This document shows positions 20,701 to 33,240 of a stretch of 64,000 nucleotides of DNA, piece after piece. Numbering within the stretch: position 1 is the first letter of the stretch; every line of letters starts with the position of its first letter. The notes under the pieces were generated by a model. The model ran no database searches and was not told where the DNA came from. It saw only the letters and a list, made by a program, of their open reading frames with translations. The position numbers and the translations under genes are program-made. The stretch comes from Cristatella mucedo (Eukaryota > Bryozoa > Phylactolaemata > Cristatellidae): positions 500,001-564,000 of the forward strand of contig WPIO01000117.1 in NCBI GenBank assembly GCA_009760855.2. Reading direction: 5' to 3'.

Positions 20701-21530
20701 GTTGTGCTCTAGGCTTCGAGCGAGACCAATGTTAGGCTATTAGGCTACCTTGAACAAGGCGGGGTTGTGACCTAGTTATTTTAAACTATCAATGAAGCTC
20801 TGGGCTCCGAATGGAAATTGTTGTAAGTCATGGCCGAAGTTGGGCACCTGTAGCCCTCCGTCGCTGGCAAATAGCCTTATCTTCACAATGGATATGATCT
20901 TGTAAAGCTTCGATATGGGCGCTTTCTGATGCAGCCGCGTTGAGCTGCTATCTCCATACCTTCACGCATTTGTGCTGCACCTGCAAGTCACTGGCACGGT
21001 TCGAAGATTACTAGCCACGGTTCAAAGGTTCATGGATTGATCCTTATTTTCTCGAGTCGGCCGGCACCAGTACCATTACGAGCGATATGTTTTCGGCCTA
21101 GTTCTTGAAGGACGTGGAGGCCGGTATGTGCGGTTTGTGACGTTTGGTCTCGGAAGTGCTGGCTAATTGTTCAGTAATCTTGGCATTCGTCTAGCATTCT
21201 CATTGCTGGTGACTTAATTATGAAGCATTAAACTTGAAACATTTTCTTTATTCCCATAATTGAGATTCGCGCTAACTGTGATGTTGAATGTAATGTACGC
21301 TGAAGGAGCTGAGCTGCCTGCTCAGCTCAGCTTCCTGATTGAGATGAATCCCCAGCAGCAGTTGCTGCTGCTGCTGCGAGTCACCGGAGTATGGTTCAAA
21401 GGTTACTAGCCAAGGTTCAAAGGTTACGAGCCGCCGGAGCCCGAGTTCGCCAAAGTCGTGGCAGCAGCAAGAAACTTACTGCAGCTAATCTAGAACATGT
21501 CAAGAGCGATGAGGCGATCGATGTAATCAT
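20701..21530. other. Stretch without recognised gene
   Basis: Moderate GC. Contains a scattered GGTTCAAAGGTTACTAGCCA-type repeat (21,008-21,040 and 21,393-21,430) and a CAGCAGCAG/CTGCTGCTG palindrome at 21,351-21,376. No exon or retroelement recognised. Confidence 0.5.
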
Positions 21531-21534
21531 AAAA

Positions 21535-21625
21535 TAAATAATAATGACAATAATACTAATAGTAAGAATAAGTCGTTTGAATAACGCCCAAACAGAGCTT
21601 AATCTCCATTCAGGTGTTTTGCGGC
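21535..21625 (-). repeat. Retroelement tail remnant, minus strand
   Basis: Degenerate (TAA)n at 21,535-21,570, then AACGCCCAAACAGAGCTTAA and TCTCCATTCAGGTGTTTTGC, the complement of the LINE/SINE-A hairpin tail. Too short to say which family. Confidence 0.6.
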
Positions 21626-21839
21626 TGGCAATACGAAGTGGTTAAATGAAAAGCAACGTCTGCTGCCGCAGTCAATCGCGAGACAATCGCGCACAACTGT
21701 TTTATTGAGACGCTTGTAGCACAGGGGCAGGCCACAGTTGAAGCTCAGCATGGTGAAATAAGGAAACCTGACACATTGCTCAAGAAGCCATATTTTACGG
21801 TTATGTATAAGAGCACTGCACAGCAACAGTTTTTCAGCA

Positions 21840-23295
21840 TTGCTTCGGGTATATGACGACCTTCTTAAGAATGCAGACCTAGGGAAAGTCTGTCTGCTTG
21901 CTTTGCTTTATCTTTCTCCAGCGTTCGATACTACTGACCAGCAAGTCCTTCTGGAGCGAGTTCTCTCACATCGTCTGGGCAACATTGGTACAGCACTAAA
22001 ATGGTTCAGGTCCTATCAGTGGGAGACACCAGAGTGCCGATGTGAACCATGATGTGAACCATGATGTGAACCATGATGTGAACGAATGAAGATCATCCGA
22101 GGAACCACTGCAGTGCGGGGTAACTAGGCCTCTATGTTTGGTCTGCGTCTTTACAAATGCTCTCCCCTTTCTAATGTGATCACCAAGCACAATCAAAACT
22201 TTCACTTCTATGCTGACAAGACTAAATTGTACCTTTGCTTTAATCCCTCAAAGCTCGCCAGCACATATATAACTATATCATATAACTCTCTACACCCCCT
22301 TGCTTCAGGTATTCCTTCTCAAATTGAATAACGATACAACCAACTTACGAGTTAAGCGAAAACTAAGTGTGACTCCGAAATTGGAAAGCTTCACAGTCAA
22401 ACTTACCTATGCCAGCATATCTTCGGTTGCGTTGGCACGAAATCTGAGTGCTCTGTTCCAAAGTGACCATTCACTAGACAACCACATCAGCTCCACCGTC
22501 AAGTCTGCATACTTTCAGCTACATAACATTGCTATCATTTGGGCCTGCATAGACAGTGATAGTGCATTCAAACTGGTCCATGCATTTTTGACATCCCATC
22601 TCGAGTTTGTAACTCACTGCCTACTAGGCTACTAGCTTGTGCAATCAGGCGCTTACAGTTGTGGAACTCTGCAGCTAGGGTTGTCTGTCGTGAGCATAGT
22701 AGTTTCCACATAACATCACGTCTCGCCGACCGTCACTTGCTTCCAATCAAGCAGCATATCGACTTCAAAGTTCCGTCACTTACTTTTAGGTCTCTTCATT
22801 CTTCGGCTCCAGCCAACATATCAGATCTACTCCATCACCAGGCTAAGTGTCGTACCAACCATTTTTCTGACTCAAATCGTTTACTTATGCCTCGTACAAG
22901 CCTCAAGTCCTTTGGAGATCATGCCAACAGTCCGTATGCTTCAATGACCTGGAGCTCACTCTCGACTGACTTCACGGCATCCCGTGACTCAACGGCTTTT
23001 AAAAAGAAGCTAAAACGTACTCTTTTCTCTCAGCATTTAGTGGGTCCTTGTGACTCGTTCTTTGTGTGCTTATGCATGCTGATACTGTGTATGCTGCCAC
23101 TAACCATAATTGCTTGCTCACCCTAGAATTGTCAGCTATATTCACGTTATGCTTGTTGACATCGTGCATGCTACCACTAACCATTTGATTATGCTTCCTT
23201 TAAGCAAATATAAAGTACCTAGAAAGAAATTAAGTTCCCTGAGGGTGCTATACGAATGTATTATTATTGTTGTAGCAATAATTATTATTATTAGA
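21840..23295 (+). mobile_element. LINE C, CR1/L2-like, longest single copy
   Basis: Runs from reverse-transcriptase palm to (ATT)n tail: LLYLSPAFDTTDQQVLLERV (motif A region), LKWFRSYQ, then FYADKTKLYLCFNP where the catalytic YADD is changed to YADK, then LFQSDHSLDNHISSTVKSAY, the HITSRLADRHLLPIKQHIDF region and TWSSLSTDFTAS, then the 3' UTR, hairpin and tail at about 23,295. Frames are broken and motif C is mutated, so it is inactive. A 12-bp tandem insertion lies at 22,038-22,086. Confidence 0.88.
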
Positions 23296-25380
23296 GCATG
23301 GAAATTGCTGCTACTGACGTGTAGGTGTCTGGTACTGTAGCCTCGACTGAAAACATGAGGAATTAAGTAGCCGTTCTTCTTTGGAACTTGTGACTGCTTC
23401 TATTTTAAGACTGCGACTGGGAAAGATGCTGAGGTTATGGACTGCAAGCTCCTTTAGTTATTTGCAAGCATACTGCTGATGTTGTCTGCACTACGAGTAA
23501 AGTGAACGCTTTCTGCTTTCGTTACTCGCCCAAGGATACTTGTTTCTTAGATGATGTTAGACGCAGCGATAGGGCAGCCAGCCGCTGCTTTAAGCTGCCT
23601 GGGAGGACCGCTTGTCTATCCCAAGAGTTCTGCTTTAACTAAAAGACTCCTCTTCGCGTTTGTGTCTGCTGCTCGGGGAAGCTCTTTATTCTTCGTATCA
23701 TGATGTCTTCGTCACGTCGTCTGCAATGATTTCATTGTCTTTGCAACTTGGTGAATACAATGCTGGCACCTTATTTCGCATGTACACCATTAAACTACCC
23801 GCAGCTACGACCGTGCTACGCTTGCTGAATCGATGTATTGCAAAAGCGATCGAACTGCAATTCTTGTTCAGATACTTTGTAACTTGGCTGTTCGTGGAGT
23901 CTTTAAAGTTCTGCAGGTAGGTGTATTCTTCCCAGAGACGTTTAATACTGGACCTTGTCTATCATACCCCTCAGACTAACTATATTTAAGGGACACACTA
24001 GATTTCTAAGACGATGCCATTGCTATAGCTGACAAGTAGCAGTACCAATCGCCCACGAAACGGTTCAGGGAGTAATCCTATTTGCTCGTGTGCACTAATT
24101 GGGATTTAGTTTGATATCGTTTCAGATATCTAATGAGACGCAGCTGAAACTAAAGGTGCTAGGCTGACCCTAGAGAGTGAAGTCTGTTGACGGCTTGAAC
24201 CTCTGGAAAGTCAAGGATTTGTACCCATCGAGTTTGTACCCATTGTATTCACCCTCAGCTCATTGCTGTCACAGCTGTCGGCGATTAGAATAAGGGCAAG
24301 ACAATTTCAGTATGTTGGAGATTAGATTCAGTTATGTTTGGAGAAGGCGTCTGAAAATATTCCGTATTAATTTATATTCGACACTTCTAAGCCGTTGGCG
24401 AAGCCTAGCGCTGACAACTGTAGCCGTGTGAGACCTCCCTAATTATTCTGTCTGAGGATGGTTTCTAATTTAAGGGCGAACGTCTCGGGCGTACCAGGAT
24501 TGCCCGAATTTAAAATTCAAGGCATAGCACGAGCTCTCTCGCTCTCTCTCTCTCGGACGTGCTCTAGCTCGGCCACGCTTCCGCTCGGCGAAGCTCCGCT
24601 CGGTAGTCGCAGCGTGACTCTCCTCTATCTCGTCCGTCCGAGCAGGTGCCCGTGGTGCAGCAGCAGCTGCGGTGGCGCTTTTATTCTCGCGCGGGAGGAT
24701 GTCTGATAGATGGCCGACCGAGAGCAGCGAAGAGTCACCGGATGGCCACAGCTGCCGCCGCTCAGCCGCCGCCGCCGCTCCCTAACGTCACTAAGGAGGA
24801 GGCAGTGAAACGGTGGCGTCCTGGATCGGCCAGGTTGTGCATACTGAGATATTTAAAATCGGTTGTGGTTTTTGAATTATGAGGACTAGGAATCGGTTTA
24901 TGCTATAATGCTTGCTTGAGGCGTCATGAAAGCCGAAGTCATGTACTAGGAGTCAGATGTGCTCGGGGATGATGTAATCTGGGCAGGTGCCGAGCCCCAG
25001 GCGTCGAGCAAGGTAGGATTTCGCGTGCTTTTCGCCGGTTCAGTTATGCTCTCTGGGTGCCGAACGAGAGCTTCAGTGTGCTGTAGTATTGCTGATCTGT
25101 GACTCCCGTAGCCCTTCTTCGCTGCCGTCGAATAGACCTCTCCCCCCTCTATGGATGCGGAGTCGTTATCTTTACCTTGCTCGCTCTTCAATGCTGTCGC
25201 GTCCACCTTTTCTTGGCATAGCTTCGTGCATTGATACGGTACCTTCCAGACTCTAGCTGTGATTCCAAGGTTCAGGGCTTTACCAGTGTACCCCAAGCGT
25301 CGGCGGCTTAGACTAGCCGAGAGAGCTGTCTTTGCTGCCTATTTCTAGCCGGCTCGGAAGCCGCTACACCCTTTTGCTAT
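23296..25380. other. Stretch without recognised gene
   Basis: Mostly unique, AT-neutral DNA to 24.5 kb, a short (CT)n at 24,536-24,555, and a mildly GC-rich patch at 24.5-24.85 kb. A 116-codon minus frame at 24,946-25,296 has no recognised domain. Confidence 0.4.
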
Positions 25381-25383
25381 AAT

Positions 25384-25500
25384 GGTAATAATAATAAAAA
25401 TAACAACAATAATGCACGTTTTATAGCACCCTCAGAGAAATCAATCTCTTTCTAGGCACTTTACATTTGCTGCAAAGGAAGCATGGCAGGATGAGTGAGA
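25384..25500 (-). mobile_element. LINE 3' end only, minus strand
   Basis: (TAA)n-like tail, then GCACCCTCAGAGAAATCAAT and CTCTTTCTAGGCACTTTACA, the complement of the tail hairpin, then CATTTGCTGCAAAGGAAGCA. The element stops about 60 bp further on. Confidence 0.82.
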
Positions 25501-26612
25501 ACTAAACGAGGTTTTATTGGGGGGGGGGGGCGCAGTGGCCTCTGTACGCGTATTTGGAGGTCGATGTATGCACCAACGATCGAGCCCGTTGATAAGGTCG
25601 TAGGCAAGGTCGTATGCAGGGTGGGAGATTTTCTAGACTCTCTACGGTAGCGAATCGCATGCGATACGGGTCCGCTCGTAGCAGGTGTAAAGCTTACCGG
25701 AAAATGCAATTCTGGGCGTAGAGAGCTGCACTGTAGTCTTCTCAAGCGGCATGCCGAAGGCCAAGGCCCCCCCCCCCCGCCCGATGTCCAAGGCCGCTCG
25801 AGGTCGCTCGTCGGCAGCTGGCTGCCACGCCCCTTTCCGAAAAGATTACGACAGTACACATTGGGTGCGAACTTTGCTTCGGCTCTCGAAGGGTACTATC
25901 GGTTTTTGCTAAGGGGCTTATGCAGCTTGTTTCTTAGTAAAGACGTTGTATCTCTAGGCAGGGCGGAAGAAGAGGACGCAAGCAGAGCCTTAGGCGGCTC
26001 AAAAATTGAGCTGAGTGGCTGGCTCGTGCAATGTCGTAATAGACAAGTCTAGAGAGGTTTTTGGGACCGAGCTTGAAGACGTCTTCCGAGCGGCCATGCC
26101 TAGTCGACGCGAAGCTTCAGGCAATCTAGAGAGATGGCTGAAAAGCCTTCACCCTCGATGTAAGCTCGGAAGGCGTGTAACAAAGTTGGGCAGGGGGTAT
26201 AGAGATTCTCAAGCGGGGGAGGGGGATCCGCCCATTTCTTTCGCTTTACGTGGTTTACACATTTCTTGGCACAGCTAAAATTTGGAAACGGCGCCTGTCA
26301 GACCTCTGAACTCAACAATTGAGTTTTCAAGTAATGAGGTCAGCGGAAAGCTCACACCTGGAAGTTAGCCCCTCCTCGAGGACTGCAAAGAATAGGCCCC
26401 GCGATGTCGCTCCGAGTGTGACTACCGTTAGATTTGTCCCTTCCTGAAAATGCTCGCCACCGGCCGGGCGATTGAATGGGATTTTTGAAACGCCGGCCTC
26501 CTGCTAAACTTGTACGATCACCGTCGTCACTTCCGCCTGCACTATTTTTTGCCGCTGCTCCGTCTGCTTGCCTTTTACCGTTTATCGCTGCAAGAGAAGC
26601 TATAAAAAAAAG
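25501..26612. other. Stretch without recognised gene; paired G and C runs
   Basis: An 11-12-base G run at 25,519-25,530 and a 10-base C run at 25,767-25,776. No exon or element identified. Confidence 0.4.
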
Positions 26613-26614
26613 CT

Positions 26615-26770
26615 AATTACTCGCCAAGCACAATTCAAGCTTGCATTTTTATCTAGGTGAAACGCAGCTGCACCTTCGCTTTGATGTCAACATGCCTTCC
26701 AGAAATCTTCAATTCCCTCAGAGCACGTATCAGTACCACTGAAATTTGGTCTTGCACTGCCTCACACCTT
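26615..26770 (+). mobile_element. LINE reverse-transcriptase scrap
   Basis: Reads FYLGETQLHLRFDVNMPS where other copies have FYADDTQLYLSFDPSQPS, so this is the motif C region with the catalytic pair lost. Flanks are not alignable by eye. Confidence 0.5.
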
Positions 26771-27204
26771 ATAAAATAGGATGGCGATACAAATTCCTTA
26801 CTAATAATCGAAAAATCTAGTTATGCTCAGAAATTGATTACTAAGCCACGAAATGGGATTGGCCATCACGTTTTCTGAAAATAACCACTTTAGGTTATGG
26901 TTAAATTATGTCTGAGTGACTCTAGTATACATTTAACTGTCGGCAGATGAGGCGGATTGGCAGACACGATATTTTTCTTTACCAGTTACTAGGATGAAGT
27001 TATCATTGAAGAACATGTTTAAGTGGCTCTAATATAGTCATCAGTATAGTAAGCATGGATTTTTTCTCTACCAGTGCTTGGTTGAATCAGCTTGATATAG
27101 GGACCCTACTTAAGTGGCTCTTATATTACAGTAAAAAGTAATAAGGAAAGACTGTTGGGAATTAACTTGCGTGTTTATTATGTGTACCGTCACGAATCGA
27201 AAGC
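26771..27204. other. Stretch without recognised gene
   Basis: AT-rich. It holds three imperfect repeats of an AAGTGGCTCTAATAT-like motif (27,010, 27,112 and nearby); nothing else seen. Confidence 0.4.
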
Positions 27205-27908
27205 TTGGCTAGCCCATGCAACCCTGTTACTCACTGCTTGCTGGCCTACAGGCTTGTGCAATCAGGCGCTTACAGGTGGTGCAAAACTTCGCAGCCGGGC
27301 TTGTCTGTCGTGAGCGTCGCAGCTGCCACATCACACCACTTCTCGCCGACCTGCACTGGCTACCAGTCAAGCAACGGATTGACTTCAAGGTTTTGTCGCT
27401 CACTTTTAGGTCCCTTCATTCTATGGCTCCAGCCTATCTGTCAGATATACTACCCCATCAGGCTAAGCATCGTACCACCCGCTTTTCGGAATCCAACAGT
27501 CTAGAAATACCTCATACAAACCTTAAATCCTTTGGAGACCGTGCATTTAGTTCATATGCTCCCAAAGCCTGGAACTCCCTCCCGACCTGCGTCAGAACAT
27601 CCCCTGACCTGACCACATTTAAAAGGAACCTAAAATCACACCTATTTAGGACAGCATTTAGCGGGTCTCTGTGATTCGTCCTTGATGTGCTTATGCGTGC
27701 TGACACTGTGCATGCTGCCACTAACCACACTTGCATGCTGACCCTGTGCATGTCACCCCTAACCATGTTATTCATGTTGTTTATCAAGCATGATGTTACT
27801 CACCATTCAATCGCGTTTTCCTTTGCAGCAAATGTAAATCACCTAGAAAGAGATTGAGTTCTCCGAGGACGCTTTATCAAGTGCATTATTATTTTTGTTA
27901 TTATTATT
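27205..27908 (+). mobile_element. LINE D, CR1/L2-like 3' third
   Basis: A 152-codon open frame (27,216-27,674) covers the C-terminal region: HITPLLADLHWLPVKQRIDF, SLTFRSLHSMAPAYLSDILP, APKAWNSLPTCVRTSPDL and FRTAFSGSL. The 3' UTR follows with two clear 38-bp repeats (27,693-27,768), then the hairpin and an (ATT)n-like tail. It is 5'-truncated near SLLAGLQ. The intact frame suggests a young copy. Confidence 0.9.
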
Positions 27909-28645
27909 ACTTAGTTTTAACGTGTTCACATGGAGCTTGGTGACTGCGACAAAGGCGAAGCTTGCACGATATTGGGGCTACACCATGAGCTCACAACCAA
28001 TTTATACTGTCACATGAAGTGATTCGATTGATTCATAAAGCCACGAAGGCTACAGTCGCGTCTATTCCAAAAAGGATGATGTATCTGTTTGCGAACTGTC
28101 TTAGGCAAAGCTGCGATATGACAATGTGTATTGACCCGGCCTTGGCTAAAGTCGGTTACGGTGACGTAAAGCAATTTTTTCAACGTCATTAAAGAGGGAG
28201 AAAATTGGTCTGGGATGAGTTTTCTTAGGTCAAGCAAGCTGTAGGAGGACATGAAATTTTATTTGATCATACGATCTTACTAAAATTGCAAAAAGTCCTC
28301 GGCAATGGCGCGTTTTAACAAAAGTAATACCCATGCATGACTCTGAAAGGCTGACCGGTTTAAAAATTTACAAAGGTTGGATCTCATTTTTTGTCTACCG
28401 TTGTCCTAGTTTATCTTTAATCCCCGCTCTGCTGTCTTGTTTTGCATGATTGGTATTAAAGGGTGATCATCATTGATATCCTATGAATGCTCTGTAGAAA
28501 CTACCAGCTGGGGTTCAGCAGCCAGAAAAAAGCGTGAATTCAGAGTACCCCGATTCCGTTACAGGGCTATTGGACTGTCTACTTTTCAGTACCTTATGTA
28601 ATATATAGTTTTTCTTCAATAACTCATGTAATAATATATATATGT
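27909..28645. other. Stretch without recognised gene
   Basis: AT-rich unique DNA. An 80-codon minus frame at 28,010-28,252 has no recognised motif. A short TA-rich run at 28,632-28,645 leads into the next SINE tail. Confidence 0.4.
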
Positions 28646-28796
28646 ATATTTATATAGCGCCCTCAGATAACTTAATCTCTATTTAAGTGCTTCACATATG
28701 CGACGGGGCTGGAGCCCACGACCTCTATCAACAAATAAATTCATCTGGACCTTGGTCAAGGTGAGTATCTTAACCACTAGGCTAGGCCAGCGTGGG
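28646..28796 (-). mobile_element. SINE-A, long subtype
   Basis: Minus strand: GCTGGCCTAGCCTAGTGGTT, AAGATACTC, the long-subtype insert (GATGAATTTATTTGTTGATA-like), B box GTCGTGGGCTCCAGCCCC, and a tail complementary to AGCGCCCTCAGATAACTTAA. A (TA)n run abuts its 3' end. Confidence 0.85.
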
Positions 28797-29294
28797 TAGA
28801 GATTGGCAATTCCTTTCGCTTTCGCAAGTTGAGTAAAGCCGATAGCGTTGCTTGCTGAATGTAAATTTAGATTTTAATTTTGCTCCGCCTTTATCCTTTC
28901 TAGATTATTGCTGGCGTCAAGGCTGTACATTACACTCATCGTGTTGCAGCCCAAATTTGAGAGGGTTTCTTGAGATAACACTGCCGGTACATACGTACTT
29001 CTGGTATCGGTCTACTAGCCAATAGACCGACGATCGAGCTGCTGGCTGAAAAACCGCAACCAACGAATACTAAGCATATTGGTGACACCGAAAAGGTTCC
29101 ACGTGACCGTTATGGCTGCACTAATGGCTACACAGATAAGGAGGCCCTGAAAGAAAATACAATCATATCCTATCTAAGGCCCCGTTATTATTTGAATTCC
29201 CAATCGTCACTAACTCCGTCCGCCACGATCGTACGCCGGGTCACGATTTAAATCGTTAGCCGCTTTGACCTTCATAATGGCTACCTGAACAGTG
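28797..29294. other. Stretch without recognised gene
   Basis: AT-neutral, no repeat or exon recognised. Confidence 0.4.
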
Positions 29295-29745
29295 CGGAAG
29301 CCATTTCCGAGCATACCACTTTTCGCCGACCTGCACTGGCTCCCAGTCAAGCAACGCATCGACTTCAAGGTTCTGTCACTCGCTTTTAGGTCATTTCATT
29401 CTCTAAGCTCCAGCTTACTTATTAGAACTGCCCCCCGGCTGGTTAAGCATCGTACCTCCCCTTTTCGGAATCTAACGTTTTACCTACAAATCGTAGAAAC
29501 CTCAAATCCCTTGGGGACCGTGCCTTGAGTTCGTATGTTCCCAAAGCCTAGAACTCACTCCCGACTTGCGTCGCGACATCTCCTGACTTGACAACAATTA
29601 AAAAGAAATTAAAAACGCACCTATTTATGACAGAATTTAGTTGATACCTGTGATTCATCCTTTATATGCTCATGCGTGCTGATACTCTGCATGCTGCCAC
29701 TAACCACACGTGCTTGCTGACCCTTTGCATGTCACCACTAACACG
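29295..29745 (+). mobile_element. LINE E, CR1/L2-like fragment
   Basis: C-terminal region (FADLHWLPVKQRIDFKVLSL) and 3' UTR with the 38-bp repeat. Frames are broken. The terminal hairpin and (ATT)n are missing; the copy ends in a two-fold ACACGTGAGCTTAAGC repeat at 29,740-29,782. Confidence 0.82.
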
Positions 29746-29999
29746 TGTGAGCTTAAGCATACAAACACGTGAGCTTAAGCGTGCACGCACACACATACGA
29801 TTTTGAATAATAAATCCGTATGCAGGCATAGGGATTGACTGAAATAGCTTAAAATGCTTGTCCTCTCACCGCTGCATGCGGCGATGTCGACATGCCGTTT
29901 ACAGACAAGTTTAAAGCATGCATCCCTGTGACTCCAGTGCATCTGTCGAAGTAAGACCGTGTACCCAACCTTAAAATCACCGGTAACTACCCGTGCCTG

Positions 30000-31250
30000 T
30001 CCGGCGTAGCTCTCGTGGCTTCCGTCCCCCTCCTAAGCGAGGACTGATTCCCATTTGCCCGATGCCGATTGCTCAAGGATCATGAGCGAAGGAGCCACAG
30101 CACTTGTTCCGATCCTCCGCCTTCTCCTCCGGACGGCTCTGTATCCTTCGCTTCGCGCGGCCATGAGGCGCCTCTCGGTGCGCCTCGGTGCGTCTGTAAC
30201 GCCTCTACTCGGCGCCTCAGAAGCACTATATATTTTTGAAAACCGAGCTCGCAGTTTTTTTGCTAACCGCGGAAAATAAAGTATCTGGCTGCTGCGAATG
30301 CTTTCGCCGAGGAAGAGTAGCAACGACCTGCTGTGCTGCGCTGCTGGCGCTGGCAGATTTCTACTACGACGAAGCCCACGCCAGCGCCAGCGCCGCCGAC
30401 CCGCCGTGATGTGCACTTGCGCGAAGTGGTGCGACGCTGATGCGCATTAGCTGAGCTGTGCAGAGCTTAAGGCTTCAGCAACAATTGGCTGGTGAAGTGG
30501 CATCGACTAGCCCCTTCGTGCTGGCCAGGAGCAGCGAAAGCCAGCGGTGAAGGGGGAGCAAGGAGGTGGGCTCGGGCCTCTATCGCCGGCAGCTACTTTC
30601 GACAAGGCAGCTACTCTCGAGCTGGCTGAGAGTGAGAGATGGCTGCCTGCCGGCGCTCTGCTATCATTCGCCGCCTCCATTGATTTCCATTGGAGCTACT
30701 TGGCATTTTGCAGCAGCTGGCAAGCTCAATCGCCAATCGAGCCCGACATCTTCAACTGCGGAGGCCTTTGCACTGGACGACCGCGGCGACGCTGGAACGA
30801 CGCCGTCGTGGCACAGCGGGAGCCACTCCAGGACTGCCAGGCCTGAGAACTAGAGCAGCAGCCCTGGCGCTTACGTAGTCAAGCGAAGCGCGTCAGCGAG
30901 CGCCCGAGCAACCGGCAGCAGGTGCTGCGGCCTGGTGCGACGGCCAGCTGGCAGCGCCGGCGGCGGCGGACGATTTCTCGGTCAAGGTCTCCGACGTGCG
31001 AAGAATCGTCGCTCCCTGCTTCGGCGATCGCGTTTGCTGGTTTAGCTAGAAAGCGCGTCGGCGCGTTTCGGGGAAGCCCAAGATTAGACAGGATCCAGCT
31101 GGGCTCGGAGGTAGAGCAGCGTCTGCGGGAGGAGGGAGCCCTACGTGGGCGTGCCAGGCCCGTGCGCCTCCGATGCCAGCCTCCGAGAGGCCAATCGACA
31201 CTAATGGCTCGCCAGAGCGTATGCTAACGAGGTTTGCAGATGCCTGCCGG
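30000..31250. other. GC-rich island in AT-neutral DNA; no gene recognised
   Basis: CpG- and CAG-rich. Frames of 60-127 codons occur on both strands with no domain and no consistent splice flanks. It could be a regulatory CpG island or an exon too divergent to recognise. Confidence 0.4.
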
Positions 31251-31481
31251 AAGTAATTTCAGCTCGGAGGATCTTCAACGTCGCCCTGACCTGTCAGTTG
31301 GTGCTACCCTCCTTCCCTGTCAGGCTGCGTCAACATGAACAGCGTGGTATGAGCAGGCACTCGCATTGCCTCCGATTCTCAACCAAACAGTCAGCTGCAC
31401 GGATACAACAGCACCCATGCTGGAGCGTTGGCATGCCAAATCTGACAGATAATGACAGTGCACGAGCTTACTAGCAGGTGA

Positions 31482-32350
31482 TAATAATCAAAATACATTT
31501 CTATGGCGTCTTAAGAGAACTCACTCGCTTTATAGGCACTTTGCCTTTGCTGTAAGGAAACCATGTACGAGTGTTTGATGGTAGCATGCTCATTATCAAC
31601 ATGCATAACATGGTTAGAGGTGACATGCACAGGGTCAGCATGCAAACATGGTTATTGGCGGCATGCACAGTATCAGCTCGCATAAGCAAACAAAGGACGA
31701 ATGACATGGACCCACTACATGCTGTGATAAATAGATGCATTTTTAGCTTCTTTTTAAATGAGGTCGTCAGGAGATGTCACGAAGCAATTTGGGAGTGAGT
31801 TCCAGGCTTTAGGAGTATACGACCTAATCGCACGGTCTCCAAAAGATTTGAGGTTCGTATCAGGAATAGATAAAAGATTAGATTCCGAAAGCAAGTGGTA
31901 CTATGCTTAGCCGGGTGGGGGTAGATTTGATTGGTAGGCTAGAGCCAAATAATGAAGGGAACATACAAGTGAGTGACAGAACCTTGAAGTCGATGCATTG
32001 CTTGACTAGGAGCTAGTGCAGGTTAGCTAGAAGTCATATGATGAGGCAACTTCGACGCTCATGACAGACAAGCCTAGCGGCAGACCTTTGCACCAACTGG
32101 AAGCACCTGATTGTACAGACCCGTAGACCAGCAAGCAGTGAGCTGCAGAAGTCCAGAGGGGATGCCACAAATGCACGGACCAATTTAGATGTGGTAACCC
32201 AGTCTAGGCAAGCCCGAATTTTAGCAATGTTATGTAGCTGAAAGTAGGCAGACTTGACTTCGGAGCCGATGTGGCCGTTTAATGACAGGTCGCTTTGTTA
32301 CATGACACCCAGATGTCGTGCAGATTCAACAGAAGATATGCTGGCCGAGC
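31482..32350 (-). mobile_element. LINE F, CR1/L2-like
   Basis: Minus strand: remnant TAA tail, diverged hairpin (CTTAAGAGAACTCACTCGCT), 3' UTR repeats, and the C-terminal reverse-transcriptase region back to the ESARHLGV-like piece at 32,320. Many stops. Confidence 0.82.
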
Positions 32351-32979
32351 AACTAACGAATGATAGCAATCATGAACCATACATTTCATAATCTTTGGTT
32401 TAAATCTGATATAAAGGAATCAGCACTGATGGTTAAGCAGTTGTACATTATGACCGATGCTTTGCAAATGAGGTCCTTTGTGGCGGTGGAATATATCCCT
32501 CTATACAATAAGGGTAAGGACGCTTTTAAGTTTTGGACGCTCTTGATCGCTGCCGCGTTCCTCTGTTGTCACGATACCTGCGTACAACAGGGCAACTACG
32601 AGGCGACTTCTAATAATAAGTATAATAATAATGGCTCGTTTGTACGACTAGTTAAGCGTTGCTAGCTTCATCAGTATCTGTTGTGCAACTGCTAGGTATA
32701 TCATATGCTACTTGCTGCGATTGTGATCAACGACTTAAGCTCAGACCGTGGCAGCGTATTTGCATTGATACATTGATACCTACATTTCAAAATTTGCTTT
32801 GATAAGGCCTCAAGGCCATGACCAGGAGCCACTACTTATCAGAATCCAGCTTCTTCAAGAGCTTGTACTCTAGCGAGAGCGAGCTTATGTAACGTTTTGC
32901 TTTGACGTGCCATGCCATCAGCTGAGAGACAGTAATGAAAAAGGTTCCTCAGTGTACTAAAACACCAAATCCATATCTA
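32351..32979. other. Stretch without recognised gene
   Basis: A 101-codon plus frame (32,360-32,665) has no known motif; otherwise unique AT-neutral DNA. Confidence 0.4.
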
Positions 32980-33128
32980 GCGCTAGTCTGGCTCAGTGGT
33001 TAAGGTGCTCTCCTTGAACCAACGTCAAAAGTGGCTGCATTTGATGACCGAGATCGTTAGCTCGAGCCCCGTGGCATACGTGAAGCGCCTGAATAGAGGT
33101 TAAGTTCTCTTTGGCCTCTATACTAACG
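32980..33128 (+). mobile_element. SINE-A, long subtype
   Basis: Head GCTAGTCTGGCTCAGTGGTT, AAGGTGCTCTCCTTGAACCA, insert GTGGCTGCATTTGATGACCG, B box TCGTTAGCTCGAGCCCC, tail GAAGCGCCTGAATAGAGGTT. The last tail bases run straight into (AC)n. Confidence 0.9.

Positions 33129-33240
<112 letters not shown>

Noticed and set aside
24946-25296. 116-codon minus frame with a GTAAAG donor-like site near 25,180
   Set aside because: No domain, no convincing acceptor/donor pair in phase, and no neighbouring exon.
28010-28252. 80-codon minus frame
   Set aside because: Checked for LINE and exon features. It matches none of the LINE motifs seen elsewhere and has no splice support.
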